DNA from: Allacma fusca
Taxonomy: Eukaryota; Arthropoda; Collembola; Symphypleona; Sminthuridae
Length of the DNA: 64,000 bases
Assembly (NCBI GenBank): GCA_947179485.1
Contig: OX359246.1
Span: 54,229,632-54,293,631 of the forward strand
Reading direction: 5' to 3'
The translations under genes were made by a program, and so were the position numbers. Below the pieces are notes generated by a model, which was not told where the DNA came from, made no database searches, and was given only the letters and a program-made list of their open reading frames with translations. Numbering within the stretch: position 1 is the stretch's first letter; each line of letters starts with the position of its first letter. Positions 36,941 through 46,525 of the stretch are shown here, in pieces.

Positions 36941-37551
36941 ATGACCCTGTGACAAAAGACCGAACTTTGTAGCAAGTAAGGTCGTTAGTCAAACAAAATT
37001 CATGAGATGGAAGTATGGGGTCCGAAACGGAGGTGATGTTTCATTTCTCTCCAGGGCCACCCGAAACTTCTCGTGAAAGGCAGTCATAACATGCAACAAT
37101 GTTACCTCAAGAAAGAAAATTTGGCCATTATCATCACGCGCGGATTCAAATAACAGTTCAGAAGTCCTAGTGCGGCACTAGAAAAAGAACTATTTTGTGG
37201 CCAGAAATATTATTTTAAGTGACCAGTGAAATTGGGACTCTTTCCATCCGGAAAATTAGGGGAAGAGGACGTCCAATAAGGTAATACAATTTTTCTTTAA
37301 GGTTCATGAATTTCATGTTTAGGAGCATATTAATTTTGTCATGTAGTTACGACGCGTAGCTAATATTCAGGAGTAATTAACCAGAGTTTAGATACAAATC
37401 ATATGTGTAAATTAGAAAAATTGCGCATATATGTATATGTATTTTGTGGTTTTCAGAGTACATAGTAGGTGTATGTGCATTAAAAACTTTCACCAAAATT
37501 AGCTTCTTCCAGTAAAATAAGTCTTCTTCTATCTTTTTAGACGCCTTAAGT

Positions 37552-39298
37552 GCCGTTGTGAGCGGAGGCATAAACAGTGTTCGTATTGTAAAGGGAACTA
37601 TTCCGGCTGAAGGGCCGTTTCTGTGCGCAGTATAATAGTAATCTTTCTCTTCGTAAGTTTTAAGTTCTTAATTTCAAAAAGGCCGTTTTGAGCGTTGAAA
37701 TTCTTTTAACTCTTCAAATTACTTTCCAAAGTTTTGGGAAACCCCAGGCTAGGGGATAGGAACCCAAAACACAATTAAAAGCTTTCAATTAATTAGGACA
37801 TTTTTTTTATTAATACCAGACTCTCAAAATTAACTTTCCAAGCTAAGTTTAAAGCAAAATACGATCTATCTTTTCAGTAAATAACTCAAAAATAATCTTT
37901 CACTCTCTTTTTTCTCTACATCTTTCTCCTTCTAGTATAAGTACATTTGAAGGGCCGTTACTGAGCGCAAATGCCTTTAAAGTCTTTATCTCCAAATTAC
38001 GTAATTAAGAGCCCCATGGCAAGGTGGCAAAACCCAATTAAAACCCTTTCGCTGAAAATTACTTTCTTTACCTGATGTGTAGGTTTACACGGGTAACAAT
38101 AGGACCTATCATAAACTTTTCACAAACTTCTTTTCTTCTTCCATCTTTCCAATTCTACCAGAAGGGCCGGCTTGAGCGCTGGGTAATTAGGAAATAATTT
38201 GTCATGGTTTTTGGCAAATATTAGGACTTTAAAGTTAATCCGGAAGGCCGAATGTGAGCACGGAGCATATCAGATTTCAGTTAGTCATTTTGCAAATCAA
38301 AACCTACATAGCTCAGTTAGAGAGCATAGGTAGATCAGACCATCTAAAGATTATAGTATGTAAGGTAAACAAAATTTGTTCGGAAGGGCCGAATATGAGC
38401 ACCGAGGCGATTAGGACAGTTTAATTAAGGTTTGAACAAAATTTAGTCCAAAGGGCCGAGGTACATTGAGCGTGGACACATTGGCATAGTATATAAGCAT
38501 ACATATAAGAAAATTCTCATCTACGTAGTTTTAGGGATTCAAGGGCCGAAATGTGAGCGGAATCATTGTTGTGTATAAGTTTTAGTATACGTAGAATCCG
38601 AGAGGCTAGGAAGATTATGAGGGACCTTATGGTTTAGTAGGGTTCGAGTCATTCCAAGCACGGAGGTGATCGGATGGAGTGCCGACAAAAGTACCGATAA
38701 GCCTGTGACCTACTAGAGGTAATCGGCGAGGCTATGATTGACGCACCGATATAGGTATATGTTTGTAATGTGCCCGAGCTAGCGGATAGGTAACAGCAAT
38801 GACTATTACTAGTAAGGAGGTCCATGGTTTAGTGGATAGGATAACAGGGGACATTCCAAAGCACGGATGTTCACTTTAAAATCTATGTATGCGGTTTCCA
38901 GCTATGGCCATACGTAGGGACTTTCATATTTATTATTTCTTCCATAGATGACTCATGGTTTTGAGTGCATCATAAGTTTAGCCATTCTCGAAGGATTTTG
39001 CTAGAGTAGAGAGAATTGGCATAAGAAACCACAGGCTCATGGTTTTTGAGAGTTGGTTATAGGGATAGGAATTCAGTAAATTCTGGTGCTTTCAGCTTTT
39101 GCTGTCTACAACAGATACAAGCCTTGCTGATGGTAGGATCGGTTCAAGGAAGTTCTTAGGTACGAATTAGGACGCGAAACATATCCTTTGGGACAGAAGG
39201 GTAATTAGTAGCGAGGAATACAGTCCTTATTAATTCTGGGAATCATTACAGGAGTATTTAGGGAATTTAGGCAACACCGGCCCGAATGTGAGGAGTGT
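37552..39298 (+). repeat. About ten dispersed copies of an AAGGGCCGaatgTGAGCG motif in the retroelement leader
   Basis: Copies at about 37552, 37609, 37677, 37949, 38160, 38242, 38382, 38450, 38541 and a diverged one at 39278. The constant parts are AAGGGCCG and TGAGCG; the link between them varies from 3 to 8 bases and in sequence, while the flanks differ completely. Several copies follow pyrimidine tracts ending in AG. Related GCACGGAGG and GCACGGATG blocks occur near 38657 and 38863. The constant halves with variable link suggest a selected RNA element rather than a simple tandem duplication. Confidence 0.75.
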
Positions 39299-39354
39299 TG
39301 ACGGACAATAAGACTGATAGTTTAAGGAGTTAGACGCAACTAGCCATTGCAATT

Positions 39355-39585
39355 AAGTAAGTTTAAGAGGGTTAAGTTTTAAGGTGAGTAAGTTTAAGAC
39401 AGTAAGTTTTAAGGAAGGTAGGATTAAGGAGACTAATTTTAGAGAAAAGTAAGTTTTAAATGACACTAAGTTTTAAGAGGTTTAGGTTTTAAGGGAGTTA
39501 AGTTTAAAAACGGTTAGGTTTTAAAGAAGGAATAAGTTTTAAAGGAAAGTAAGATTAGAAAGTTTAGGTTGTAAGGAAAGTCAGG
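39355..39585 (+). repeat. AGTAAGTTTTAAGG-type degenerate tandem repeat
   Basis: Units built on AAGTTTTAAGG recur about every 20 bases with changing spacers (GAGTAAG, AGGTAGG, AAAGTAAG). The array ends about 370 bases before the gag start. It contains the best splice donor of the leader. Confidence 0.7.
39381..39389 (+). promoter_or_regulatory. Candidate splice donor in the leader (AAG|GTGAGT)
   Basis: AAG|GTGAGTAAG matches the U1 consensus almost fully, with the cut after 39383. It lies upstream of the gag ATG, as a donor for spliced retroelement RNAs should. A second, weaker site, ACAG|GTATGG, overlaps the gag start codon itself at 39956-39961. Confidence 0.45.
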
Positions 39586-39958
39586 TGATAACACCAGGAG
39601 GTACCCATTGGAAACGTTAGGATTACAGAGATTAAGTTAAGACGATTCACAGCTAAGGTTAGGGACGTTCAGGGTTTGAACACTTAGGTTATAAGCACAG
39701 AAAATTTCCTTTCCAAGTTATCATCACCAATTGGCACAATTAAGTTTAAAAACTAGGAGTAAATAAGCATAGGCATACAAGGCAAAATTTTAGGAAACGG
39801 TTTAAGTTGAAATTTGGCATAAGTTTTAAGAAGGTTTTCAGGATCGAAATTGACAAAAGAACTCTCACAACCGTCAAAACAAATTCATAAAACCAAACTC
39901 TACGAAACGCCCTAGCATTTTTTCAGCCCATCCAGAAAAAGTTAGGACGTTTACAGGT

Positions 39959-42900
39959 ATGGAACCCGAAAAGAACCAACATCCATCAAGAAGGGAACCA
40001 CCACCTGCACCTTCAATACCATCTCGAAGGACTACGCGATCGGCAGGACCAGTGCCACAGAATGAAACAGGCTTGGAGGAAATCCTCGCCCGTAGGAAAG
40101 AGGAGAGGAAAGCAGCGAAAGCCAAAGCTAATACAGCAACGGCAGGTGTAGACCTCTCTTCAACATCTTCAGCTTCGACATCTACAGTCATGGAAGAATC
40201 CGGCAGTACAACCCTGGCATTATCTGCACAAAGTCCATCGGGCTCGCAGGCCAGGGGGCACGGAGATAATCCTGACAATAATGATGAAAGCATGGACGTG
40301 TTCTTGGACACGGTGTCAACACCTGCAACAGGGACGGCAACCAGTCCTAGACGAACACCAACAGTATCGACAGCACAAACACCAAAGTTTTCAAAAACAA
40401 AGGTGGTGCAAGGACAAAATCTCCATAGACTAGCTATGCAACGAGAATTACGCGACCTCGAGGTAACCAACCTGGAGGGCCAACAGGTCCAACAAGACCA
40501 GGAGGTTGAGGCCACAGGCGAATTCATGCTAAATGCTAGAGGAGACATGGTTTTTGTCAGTCACGACGCTGACCCCACGATCAAGGAAATCCTGTCGCAA
40601 TTCAATCAACCTGAGGAAAGACCAACTAGTAGCGCTGCCACGTCATCATTTGAAATCATCACGGATCCTGGAAGCAATCATACAAGCGTAGAGGAGGGCG
40701 AGCAAGGATTCGCAACTCCAGAAAGTGAGATGGAAGACGTGACCAATGAATCACCCAACAATGTGGTTGTCAGCAACCTGACGAACCCAGTTGACAACGG
40801 AGACATTCCTAAAGACACGAGCACACAATCCCAACAGGATGTACAAAGTCAAGGAATGTGCAGCAAAGCTACTGGACAAACAGAACAACAGGTTAATCAG
40901 CAAAGCTCAACGGAATTGGATGATTTGGAGGATTCCAATAGACCAATTGCTATAGCAACAAGTACACCAGAGAATATCCAGCTAGGAAATCTCAGTACGC
41001 ACTCATCATTTAGGGACAATTTAGCAATAACTCAATCAGACGAGTCAACTGAACAGAGCGAACAAGGTGACTCACCAACAGGATTGCCACGTACTAATAA
41101 CAGTATAGGGAGTGATCGTGACCAGGTCACTACTCAATTAAATCAGCAGTTATCAAATTTAAGCATCAGTGACCACCGTAAGGCTTCACAGTCGAATACT
41201 ACAGTTTCTCAACAACCAGACATACAACAACTTGTACGAGACAGGTTCCTATCAAGACCACCTCCAGGATTTTCCAATAGAGGAGACGTAGGCTTTCAAA
41301 GGACACTCAGCCGGGTGTCTGAGTCTACAGAACAGGAAGGCCCAGTCGAGGATCAGTTACCATCGATCAGAGAAGGGCAAGATAACATCCAAAGAGTGGA
41401 GGAAAATTTCGTACAATTAGTGACAGGTACAGGTGTGATAGTACCAGCAGGTTCGTTTCAACAATTAGTGACCACCGCAGGCTTCCAACGGAACTCAGTG
41501 GATAATTTTCTGGTAGTTCGAGGATTGGAAGGACAACTGATAGAGGTGTATCACAGGTTAGCTCAAAATCTTTATACAGGTACAGTCCAGTGGACACATT
41601 TTTTCCTTAGATTAGCTGAAGTCACCCACAGAAGGGACAATAACAGAGATCCGAATAGGGAAGAAAGGGAAGTGCTACGTACACGTGCCTTCGAGTACGG
41701 TCGGAACGTCAGGGACAACATTTTCATCCCCACAGACGTCATCCGAAACCTTTTAGAGCACCGGGTATTGTCGTTGAGAAGTCATCAGGCACACCAGGAT
41801 AGCCAGATTTTCTTCAACGATACACCTAGGTACACAACCGTGATACAATCCGGAAGACTTAGCGAAAATCTAGAATTTGGTCAACCACGACAAGAAAGAC
41901 GAGTCAGCGACGAGAGTAGGCCAGGCCCAGAACAAGATTCAAATAACAACGGGACCACCCAACAAAGTGTAATCGACTCCAGTGCTGACGACATCATTAG
42001 CAGGTACCTTAGGTACGAACAACGAAACCCACCAGTAACACGGAATCCGGTTACGGGTTTATTAGAACCAGCATCTAGATCTACGCTAAGGACCATCTCA
42101 GGTGAACCTACAGTACAACCCGTTACGCCACGACGAATTTCACCAGAAAGCCTGAATACCAGCTCAAGCTCAATCAACAAGGCTATAGCCCAGGCAATAG
42201 CCTCAGCGACACTTCAAGCAGGTTTAACAACCCCTCGAAATCGGAAGTCGAGCAACTCCGATCGTGACCATCTCAGACCAAGTAACCAGGCGACGGACAG
42301 TAACCAGGTAGATTACTCATCACCTAGGTCACAACTTTTCCAGAAATCGGTGAGAAGACACTACAGGGTAAATAGCGCTGAGGAAAACAGCAATTTAAAT
42401 CCCAGAACCAGTCCACAAGGGATTACGACACGTGAGAGACTAAGCAACAGCCGTTGCGAGACAACCATACAGAAGGGTAGCCCAAAAGCACCCACTACAT
42501 CACCTACAACCCAGACAGGTAATCAGACGCCAGCAGGGAGCTCTACGGCACAACCGAGAGTGACCCCGAGGTCCAGTAATTCCTGTCGCTCAACACCTGC
42601 AACAGGTGACAGAGGGCAGTCAAGCCGACACAGCAACTCTCACGAGATAACACAGCAAATCAACCCAGCACACGTCTCACCAACCAGTCAGAATAGACAG
42701 GTTTCAACGGAAAATACGCCAAGGAATCGACCAACTCAACCTAACCTGCAATTTAGGCCACAACCTACCCAGGACGATTTGGAAACACCGACTGAGGAGG
42801 TCGAGACCACCCAAATCGGTAGTACATCGCAGGCTAACGTTAAGAGGGATTTAGCAACAACAAAACTGTACGTCAACACAGATTCCACCCAGGCAACCAA

Positions 42901-45900
42901 CAACGACCAACTGGTACACCGAGTTTACCAGTCACCGGGAGGTCGAATCTACGTACACCCACCCGTGCACGCGTTGCGAGCACCGCCACTTGACGTTAGT
43001 GAAACAGCCCTAAGAACATTGGTGCAAGTAGGGAGACAACTACGGGAACAGAATCCGTCATTGACTATTGCAAATACCATCAGAAATTCTGACACAGGTA
43101 CTTACTATCAGGCATTTAGACCCCAAGACAGGTTTACCATCTACCAATCACCAAGAGGCTCGTTATATAACAGCCTACCGATAGGACGCACAGGTATACA
43201 CCGCCACATTTTACGAGGTCGAGACATCCTGCAACGAGCAACCAACAACGACAGGACCATCATAGAAGGTGGAGAGCTCGTAACAGCACCACAACCACCA
43301 CCTTCAGAACAAACATCTAGAAGCAACGAGTCGTACGTCCAAGGTGACACCTTGAGGTCACGGACAGCAACACCTGCATCTACGACACGTGCAGCAACGA
43401 CTTTTGCGGTACCAGCTAGACCAACCGGAAGGTTCATAACCAGGTCAGCAAACCGACCAACGACACCGACAGCTCCAGCTGTCCCCGTCAGACCAAATTC
43501 AGCAGTAGCAGGACCATCTCGAGTAACAACAACTCCAACCACAAGTCAAGGTAAAGTCAGTTGGCTTGACGACTTACAATACGGAGTTAACATTTGGACA
43601 GGACCAAGTGGCAGAGTATACACCAGCGAAAACGAAGCAACCGAAGACGAGTTAGTACCAAGCAGGATAACCGTAAGACAATACTCTAAGATCGCGCGAC
43701 AACAAGACAGATTCAGAAACCAGGGGGTAGAAAACGAAGCAACTTGGACAGGTCAAGTGAGACGCCTGATCTACTATAACAGAAGGGACGGAATCATACA
43801 ACGAAGGTTTAGACCAGCGAGAGATTCAAATTTTGAAGCGTTTGCAGCCACAAGAGCTGAACACGAAGAAATTGTTCTGAGTGAACACCCGATATTTACC
43901 TTCTGGAATATAATTACCCGAAGATCTTTAGATCCAGGGCAGATCTCCAGCTACATCGCACCCAATTTCAGACTTTACCATCGACACATCAGTCTACCGA
44001 ACGGCGTTCGCAGACAAAGGGTACCACCAGGCTTCTTGGAAGAAATTGAGAACGAACACGACCACCAAGAGGCACTGAATAGATTAATTCACGACCCTAA
44101 CGTAGAAATCTTGAGTGACACGTCCAGCGAGGAAGAAGAAGAGCAGGTAGTACAGAGAGACACTCCAAGACGTGAGAGTGGTCAGCATAACAGTGCACAG
44201 TCTAGTGAAGAGACAGACCACATTTTTATTGGAGTTGACGAAGAGGACTTCATTATCCCAGAAGTACCAGGTCAATTTACTATAAGAATCTCTTTAGACG
44301 ACGCCTACGACGCAGCGTTTAGAGCAATCGAAAGAGACGAAGAAATACAAGAGGAAGTCCGATTTGTGGATAATACCGGAGAAACTCACTTCTTCCCAAG
44401 AATCCGACTCCGAGACCTTAGTCCGGAAACTCAAGTTGTACTCACTCAAGTCAGAAAGAGACGTAAACCCTTACGAGCACGCCGTCAAATTGGAAATAAC
44501 CCACCCAGACCACCAGGCCCAGGACCAAGTGGATCGGAGAGAGGAAACCACTCACGGGGAGCTAACAATAACAACTCCCACAACCAGCGACCATCTCAAT
44601 CAAGGTCAAATCCAGGTCGAGGAGGCTCGAGAGGAGGTAGACACATCGGAGGCAGACAGAGAGCAAGGAGTGACCCCGGAAGTTCCGGAGGAAGTAGCTC
44701 ATCATCCAGCTCCAGTAGTAGTAACTCAAGTAACCCTCACGACTTCGAAGCCTTCGACAACTGGAGGAATAGACAGATCGTAAATAGAAATAATTTCTTC
44801 AATCAGGTCAACGTTAACATCATCAACCCATACGTACCACTCAATCGCAATCAGGGAATACGTATTGAGGAAGTTGCAGACCAAGAACAAGTACGAATAA
44901 TTCCAAGGAGACATCTGGACGACGACATGACCGCCCTCATGTTTCCCAAAGTAGAATTCAAACCGGGTGTAGATGACCCAGAGACAGCCTTCGCAACAGC
45001 CGAACTTCAGACCAACAGGTTCGGAGGAGATACCATCATAACCAGGATGCAATACGTACAGATCATCTTTGACCCACCCGTCAGGGATTGGATCAGAAAT
45101 TGGATTGCCGAACGAAGATTACATGAGGAACTACCCTACGACACCATTAACTGGGACGAATTCAGGGAGGAATTTTTAATAAGGTACAGTATCACCGACC
45201 AAATGATACGTACACTAATGGAAAAGCGAAAGATGAATACGGATGAAGATCCATGCGCATACATAGATGCGAAATTAGCACTAATCAATAGAGTCGACAG
45301 ATTTATGCCCGAACTGGAGAAAATCAGACTCTTACGCGCAGGTTTAACATCCGAATACATAGTTTTCTGCCGAGGATGGACAGCAGGGACTGTAGCAGAT
45401 TTCATAGAGGGAATCAAGCAGTATGATGAAGACCGAAAGACGGACGGCGCGGAATCCATTGAGACAAGATTTGCCAAAGTCCAAGAAATGTTGGAGAAAT
45501 TGACCTCCGGAATGAAACCAGTTCCAGCAGAAACAACTGTAGTGAAAATAGCTGCAGTGAGAGAACAACAGGATTATCGGAGACCCGAAAATAGACCCAA
45601 TGACCAACGAGGACGAAGTCCAGGTCAGGGAAACTTCAACAACTCACGGAATTCCAGCCCAGGTTACAGTAACAATAACAACTACCCGGACAGGGGACGT
45701 AACAACCAAGGGTATGATGACCGAAGAAATTATGGAAACCGAGGTAGATCTCCAACACCTGAGAGATTCTACAATAATCAAGACAGGAGTAGGCCTCAGT
45801 ACAGAAATGATGGCAACAGCTCCAACAACCAAGGTTACCCGCAGCGGAACCAAAATTTCGGACCCAGACAAAGTCCGAACCGACAATACTACAACAACAA

Positions 45901-46525
45901 CCCTAACAATCAGGGAAATCGTCAGTGGAATGACCAACAGATGAACCAAGGATACAATCAATCCTATAACGGCTATAACAGCCAAGGATTTAATCAAACT
46001 CAAGGTTTTATGCCACCCCAAGGGTTTAATCCGAATCAAGGATACCCACCACAACAAGGTTATGCACCATTTCAAGGTTATGCACCTACCCAAGGGTATG
46101 GACCATCTCAAGGATACGTACCTCAACAAGGATACGGTCAAGGGCAAAATGCAGGGTACGCCAACCCTGGCATGCAACAAATTCAGGCCAACCCACAAGG
46201 TTACCAGAACCAGGGTTACCAGCCAAACAATAACCAAGGAGGTCAGAGACCCCAACAGTACAATAACAATAACAACAGGAGTAGAACTAACTCCAGGGAC
46301 CGGAACAGCCAAAGCAATGACAGAAACAACTCTTGGAGAAATCAACCAGACCGCCAGGAGCAGTCACAACCGATACCGGGACAATTGGCGCTAGAATCCA
46401 CTCAAACCGACCTAAAGTGTTTCGGATGTGGAGAGATGGGCCACCTGAGGAGAAATTGCCCACACAAAAGACAATCTAGCCCATATCCGTCGGGAAACTC
46501 ACAGAGGGGGACGCACCCCCAGTAA
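39959..46525 (+). CDS. gag: Retroelement Gag polyprotein, 2188 aa
   Basis: Structural protein that binds and packages element RNA. The conserved retrotransposon capsid domain lies at about residues 1655-1830 (WIRNWIAERRLHEELPYDTI, then FREEFLIRYSITDQMIRTL). A CCHC zinc knuckle, CFGCGEMGHLRRNC, sits near 2154-2167. Between them is an Asn/Arg/Gly-rich linker and a run of QGY/QGF repeats (about 2000-2095), prion-like in composition. Everything before 1650 is extra: long Ser/Thr/Gln/Pro-rich disorder plus at least two ordered-looking islands, around 480-610 and around 1210-1420. Typical Gag of the group is 300-500 residues. The ATG at 39959 is the first in a frame open to the stop at 46525, 3.2 kb after the LTR. 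Function of the N-terminal 1650 residues is unknown. Confidence 0.92.
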   Translation: MEPEKNQHPSRREPPPAPSIPSRRTTRSAGPVPQNETGLEEILARRKEERKAAKAKANTATAGVDLSSTSSASTSTVMEESGSTTLALSAQSPSGSQARGHGDNPDNNDESMDVFLDTVSTPATGTATSPRRTPTVSTAQTPKFSKTKVVQGQNLHRLAMQRELRDLEVTNLEGQQVQQDQEVEATGEFMLNARGDMVFVSHDADPTIKEILSQFNQPEERPTSSAATSSFEIITDPGSNHTSVEEGEQGFATPESEMEDVTNESPNNVVVSNLTNPVDNGDIPKDTSTQSQQDVQSQGMCSKATGQTEQQVNQQSSTELDDLEDSNRPIAIATSTPENIQLGNLSTHSSFRDNLAITQSDESTEQSEQGDSPTGLPRTNNSIGSDRDQVTTQLNQQLSNLSISDHRKASQSNTTVSQQPDIQQLVRDRFLSRPPPGFSNRGDVGFQRTLSRVSESTEQEGPVEDQLPSIREGQDNIQRVEENFVQLVTGTGVIVPAGSFQQLVTTAGFQRNSVDNFLVVRGLEGQLIEVYHRLAQNLYTGTVQWTHFFLRLAEVTHRRDNNRDPNREEREVLRTRAFEYGRNVRDNIFIPTDVIRNLLEHRVLSLRSHQAHQDSQIFFNDTPRYTTVIQSGRLSENLEFGQPRQERRVSDESRPGPEQDSNNNGTTQQSVIDSSADDIISRYLRYEQRNPPVTRNPVTGLLEPASRSTLRTISGEPTVQPVTPRRISPESLNTSSSSINKAIAQAIASATLQAGLTTPRNRKSSNSDRDHLRPSNQATDSNQVDYSSPRSQLFQKSVRRHYRVNSAEENSNLNPRTSPQGITTRERLSNSRCETTIQKGSPKAPTTSPTTQTGNQTPAGSSTAQPRVTPRSSNSCRSTPATGDRGQSSRHSNSHEITQQINPAHVSPTSQNRQVSTENTPRNRPTQPNLQFRPQPTQDDLETPTEEVETTQIGSTSQANVKRDLATTKLYVNTDSTQATNNDQLVHRVYQSPGGRIYVHPPVHALRAPPLDVSETALRTLVQVGRQLREQNPSLTIANTIRNSDTGTYYQAFRPQDRFTIYQSPRGSLYNSLPIGRTGIHRHILRGRDILQRATNNDRTIIEGGELVTAPQPPPSEQTSRSNESYVQGDTLRSRTATPASTTRAATTFAVPARPTGRFITRSANRPTTPTAPAVPVRPNSAVAGPSRVTTTPTTSQGKVSWLDDLQYGVNIWTGPSGRVYTSENEATEDELVPSRITVRQYSKIARQQDRFRNQGVENEATWTGQVRRLIYYNRRDGIIQRRFRPARDSNFEAFAATRAEHEEIVLSEHPIFTFWNIITRRSLDPGQISSYIAPNFRLYHRHISLPNGVRRQRVPPGFLEEIENEHDHQEALNRLIHDPNVEILSDTSSEEEEEQVVQRDTPRRESGQHNSAQSSEETDHIFIGVDEEDFIIPEVPGQFTIRISLDDAYDAAFRAIERDEEIQEEVRFVDNTGETHFFPRIRLRDLSPETQVVLTQVRKRRKPLRARRQIGNNPPRPPGPGPSGSERGNHSRGANNNNSHNQRPSQSRSNPGRGGSRGGRHIGGRQRARSDPGSSGGSSSSSSSSSSNSSNPHDFEAFDNWRNRQIVNRNNFFNQVNVNIINPYVPLNRNQGIRIEEVADQEQVRIIPRRHLDDDMTALMFPKVEFKPGVDDPETAFATAELQTNRFGGDTIITRMQYVQIIFDPPVRDWIRNWIAERRLHEELPYDTINWDEFREEFLIRYSITDQMIRTLMEKRKMNTDEDPCAYIDAKLALINRVDRFMPELEKIRLLRAGLTSEYIVFCRGWTAGTVADFIEGIKQYDEDRKTDGAESIETRFAKVQEMLEKLTSGMKPVPAETTVVKIAAVREQQDYRRPENRPNDQRGRSPGQGNFNNSRNSSPGYSNNNNYPDRGRNNQGYDDRRNYGNRGRSPTPERFYNNQDRSRPQYRNDGNSSNNQGYPQRNQNFGPRQSPNRQYYNNNPNNQGNRQWNDQQMNQGYNQSYNGYNSQGFNQTQGFMPPQGFNPNQGYPPQQGYAPFQGYAPTQGYGPSQGYVPQQGYGQGQNAGYANPGMQQIQANPQGYQNQGYQPNNNQGGQRPQQYNNNNNRSRTNSRDRNSQSNDRNNSWRNQPDRQEQSQPIPGQLALESTQTDLKCFGCGEMGHLRRNCPHKRQSSPYPSGNSQRGTHPQ
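46492..46520 (+). promoter_or_regulatory. -1 ribosomal frameshift signal between gag and pol
   Basis: GGGAAAC (46492-46498) is read in the gag frame as G GGA AAC, the correct phase for an X-XXY-YYZ slip. A 7-base spacer follows, then GGGGG-ACGCA-CCCCC (46506-46520), a five-pair all-GC hairpin. The pol frame is open from 46480, the gag stop is at 46523-46525, and pol lies in the -1 frame. GGGAAAC is a known slippery heptamer in simian D-type retroviruses. Confidence 0.85.

Noticed and set aside
38306..38365. tRNA-like start: CATAGCTCAGTTAGAGAGCA with a possible anticodon stem
   Set aside because: The D-arm fits, but no T-arm or matching acceptor stem follows at the right distance. A GGTTCGAGTC 330 bases later is too far.
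39874..40548. Minus-strand ORF of 224 codons over the gag start, and another of 233 codons at 45644-46345
   Set aside because: Both are mirror frames of low-complexity gag sequence, have repetitive composition, and no domain or splice context.
44364..44783. Alternative-frame plus-strand ORFs in gag (also 45600-45944 and 46062-46394)
   Set aside because: They follow from biased codons of repetitive gag sequence; unlike the pol-tail series they show no consistent structural pattern.
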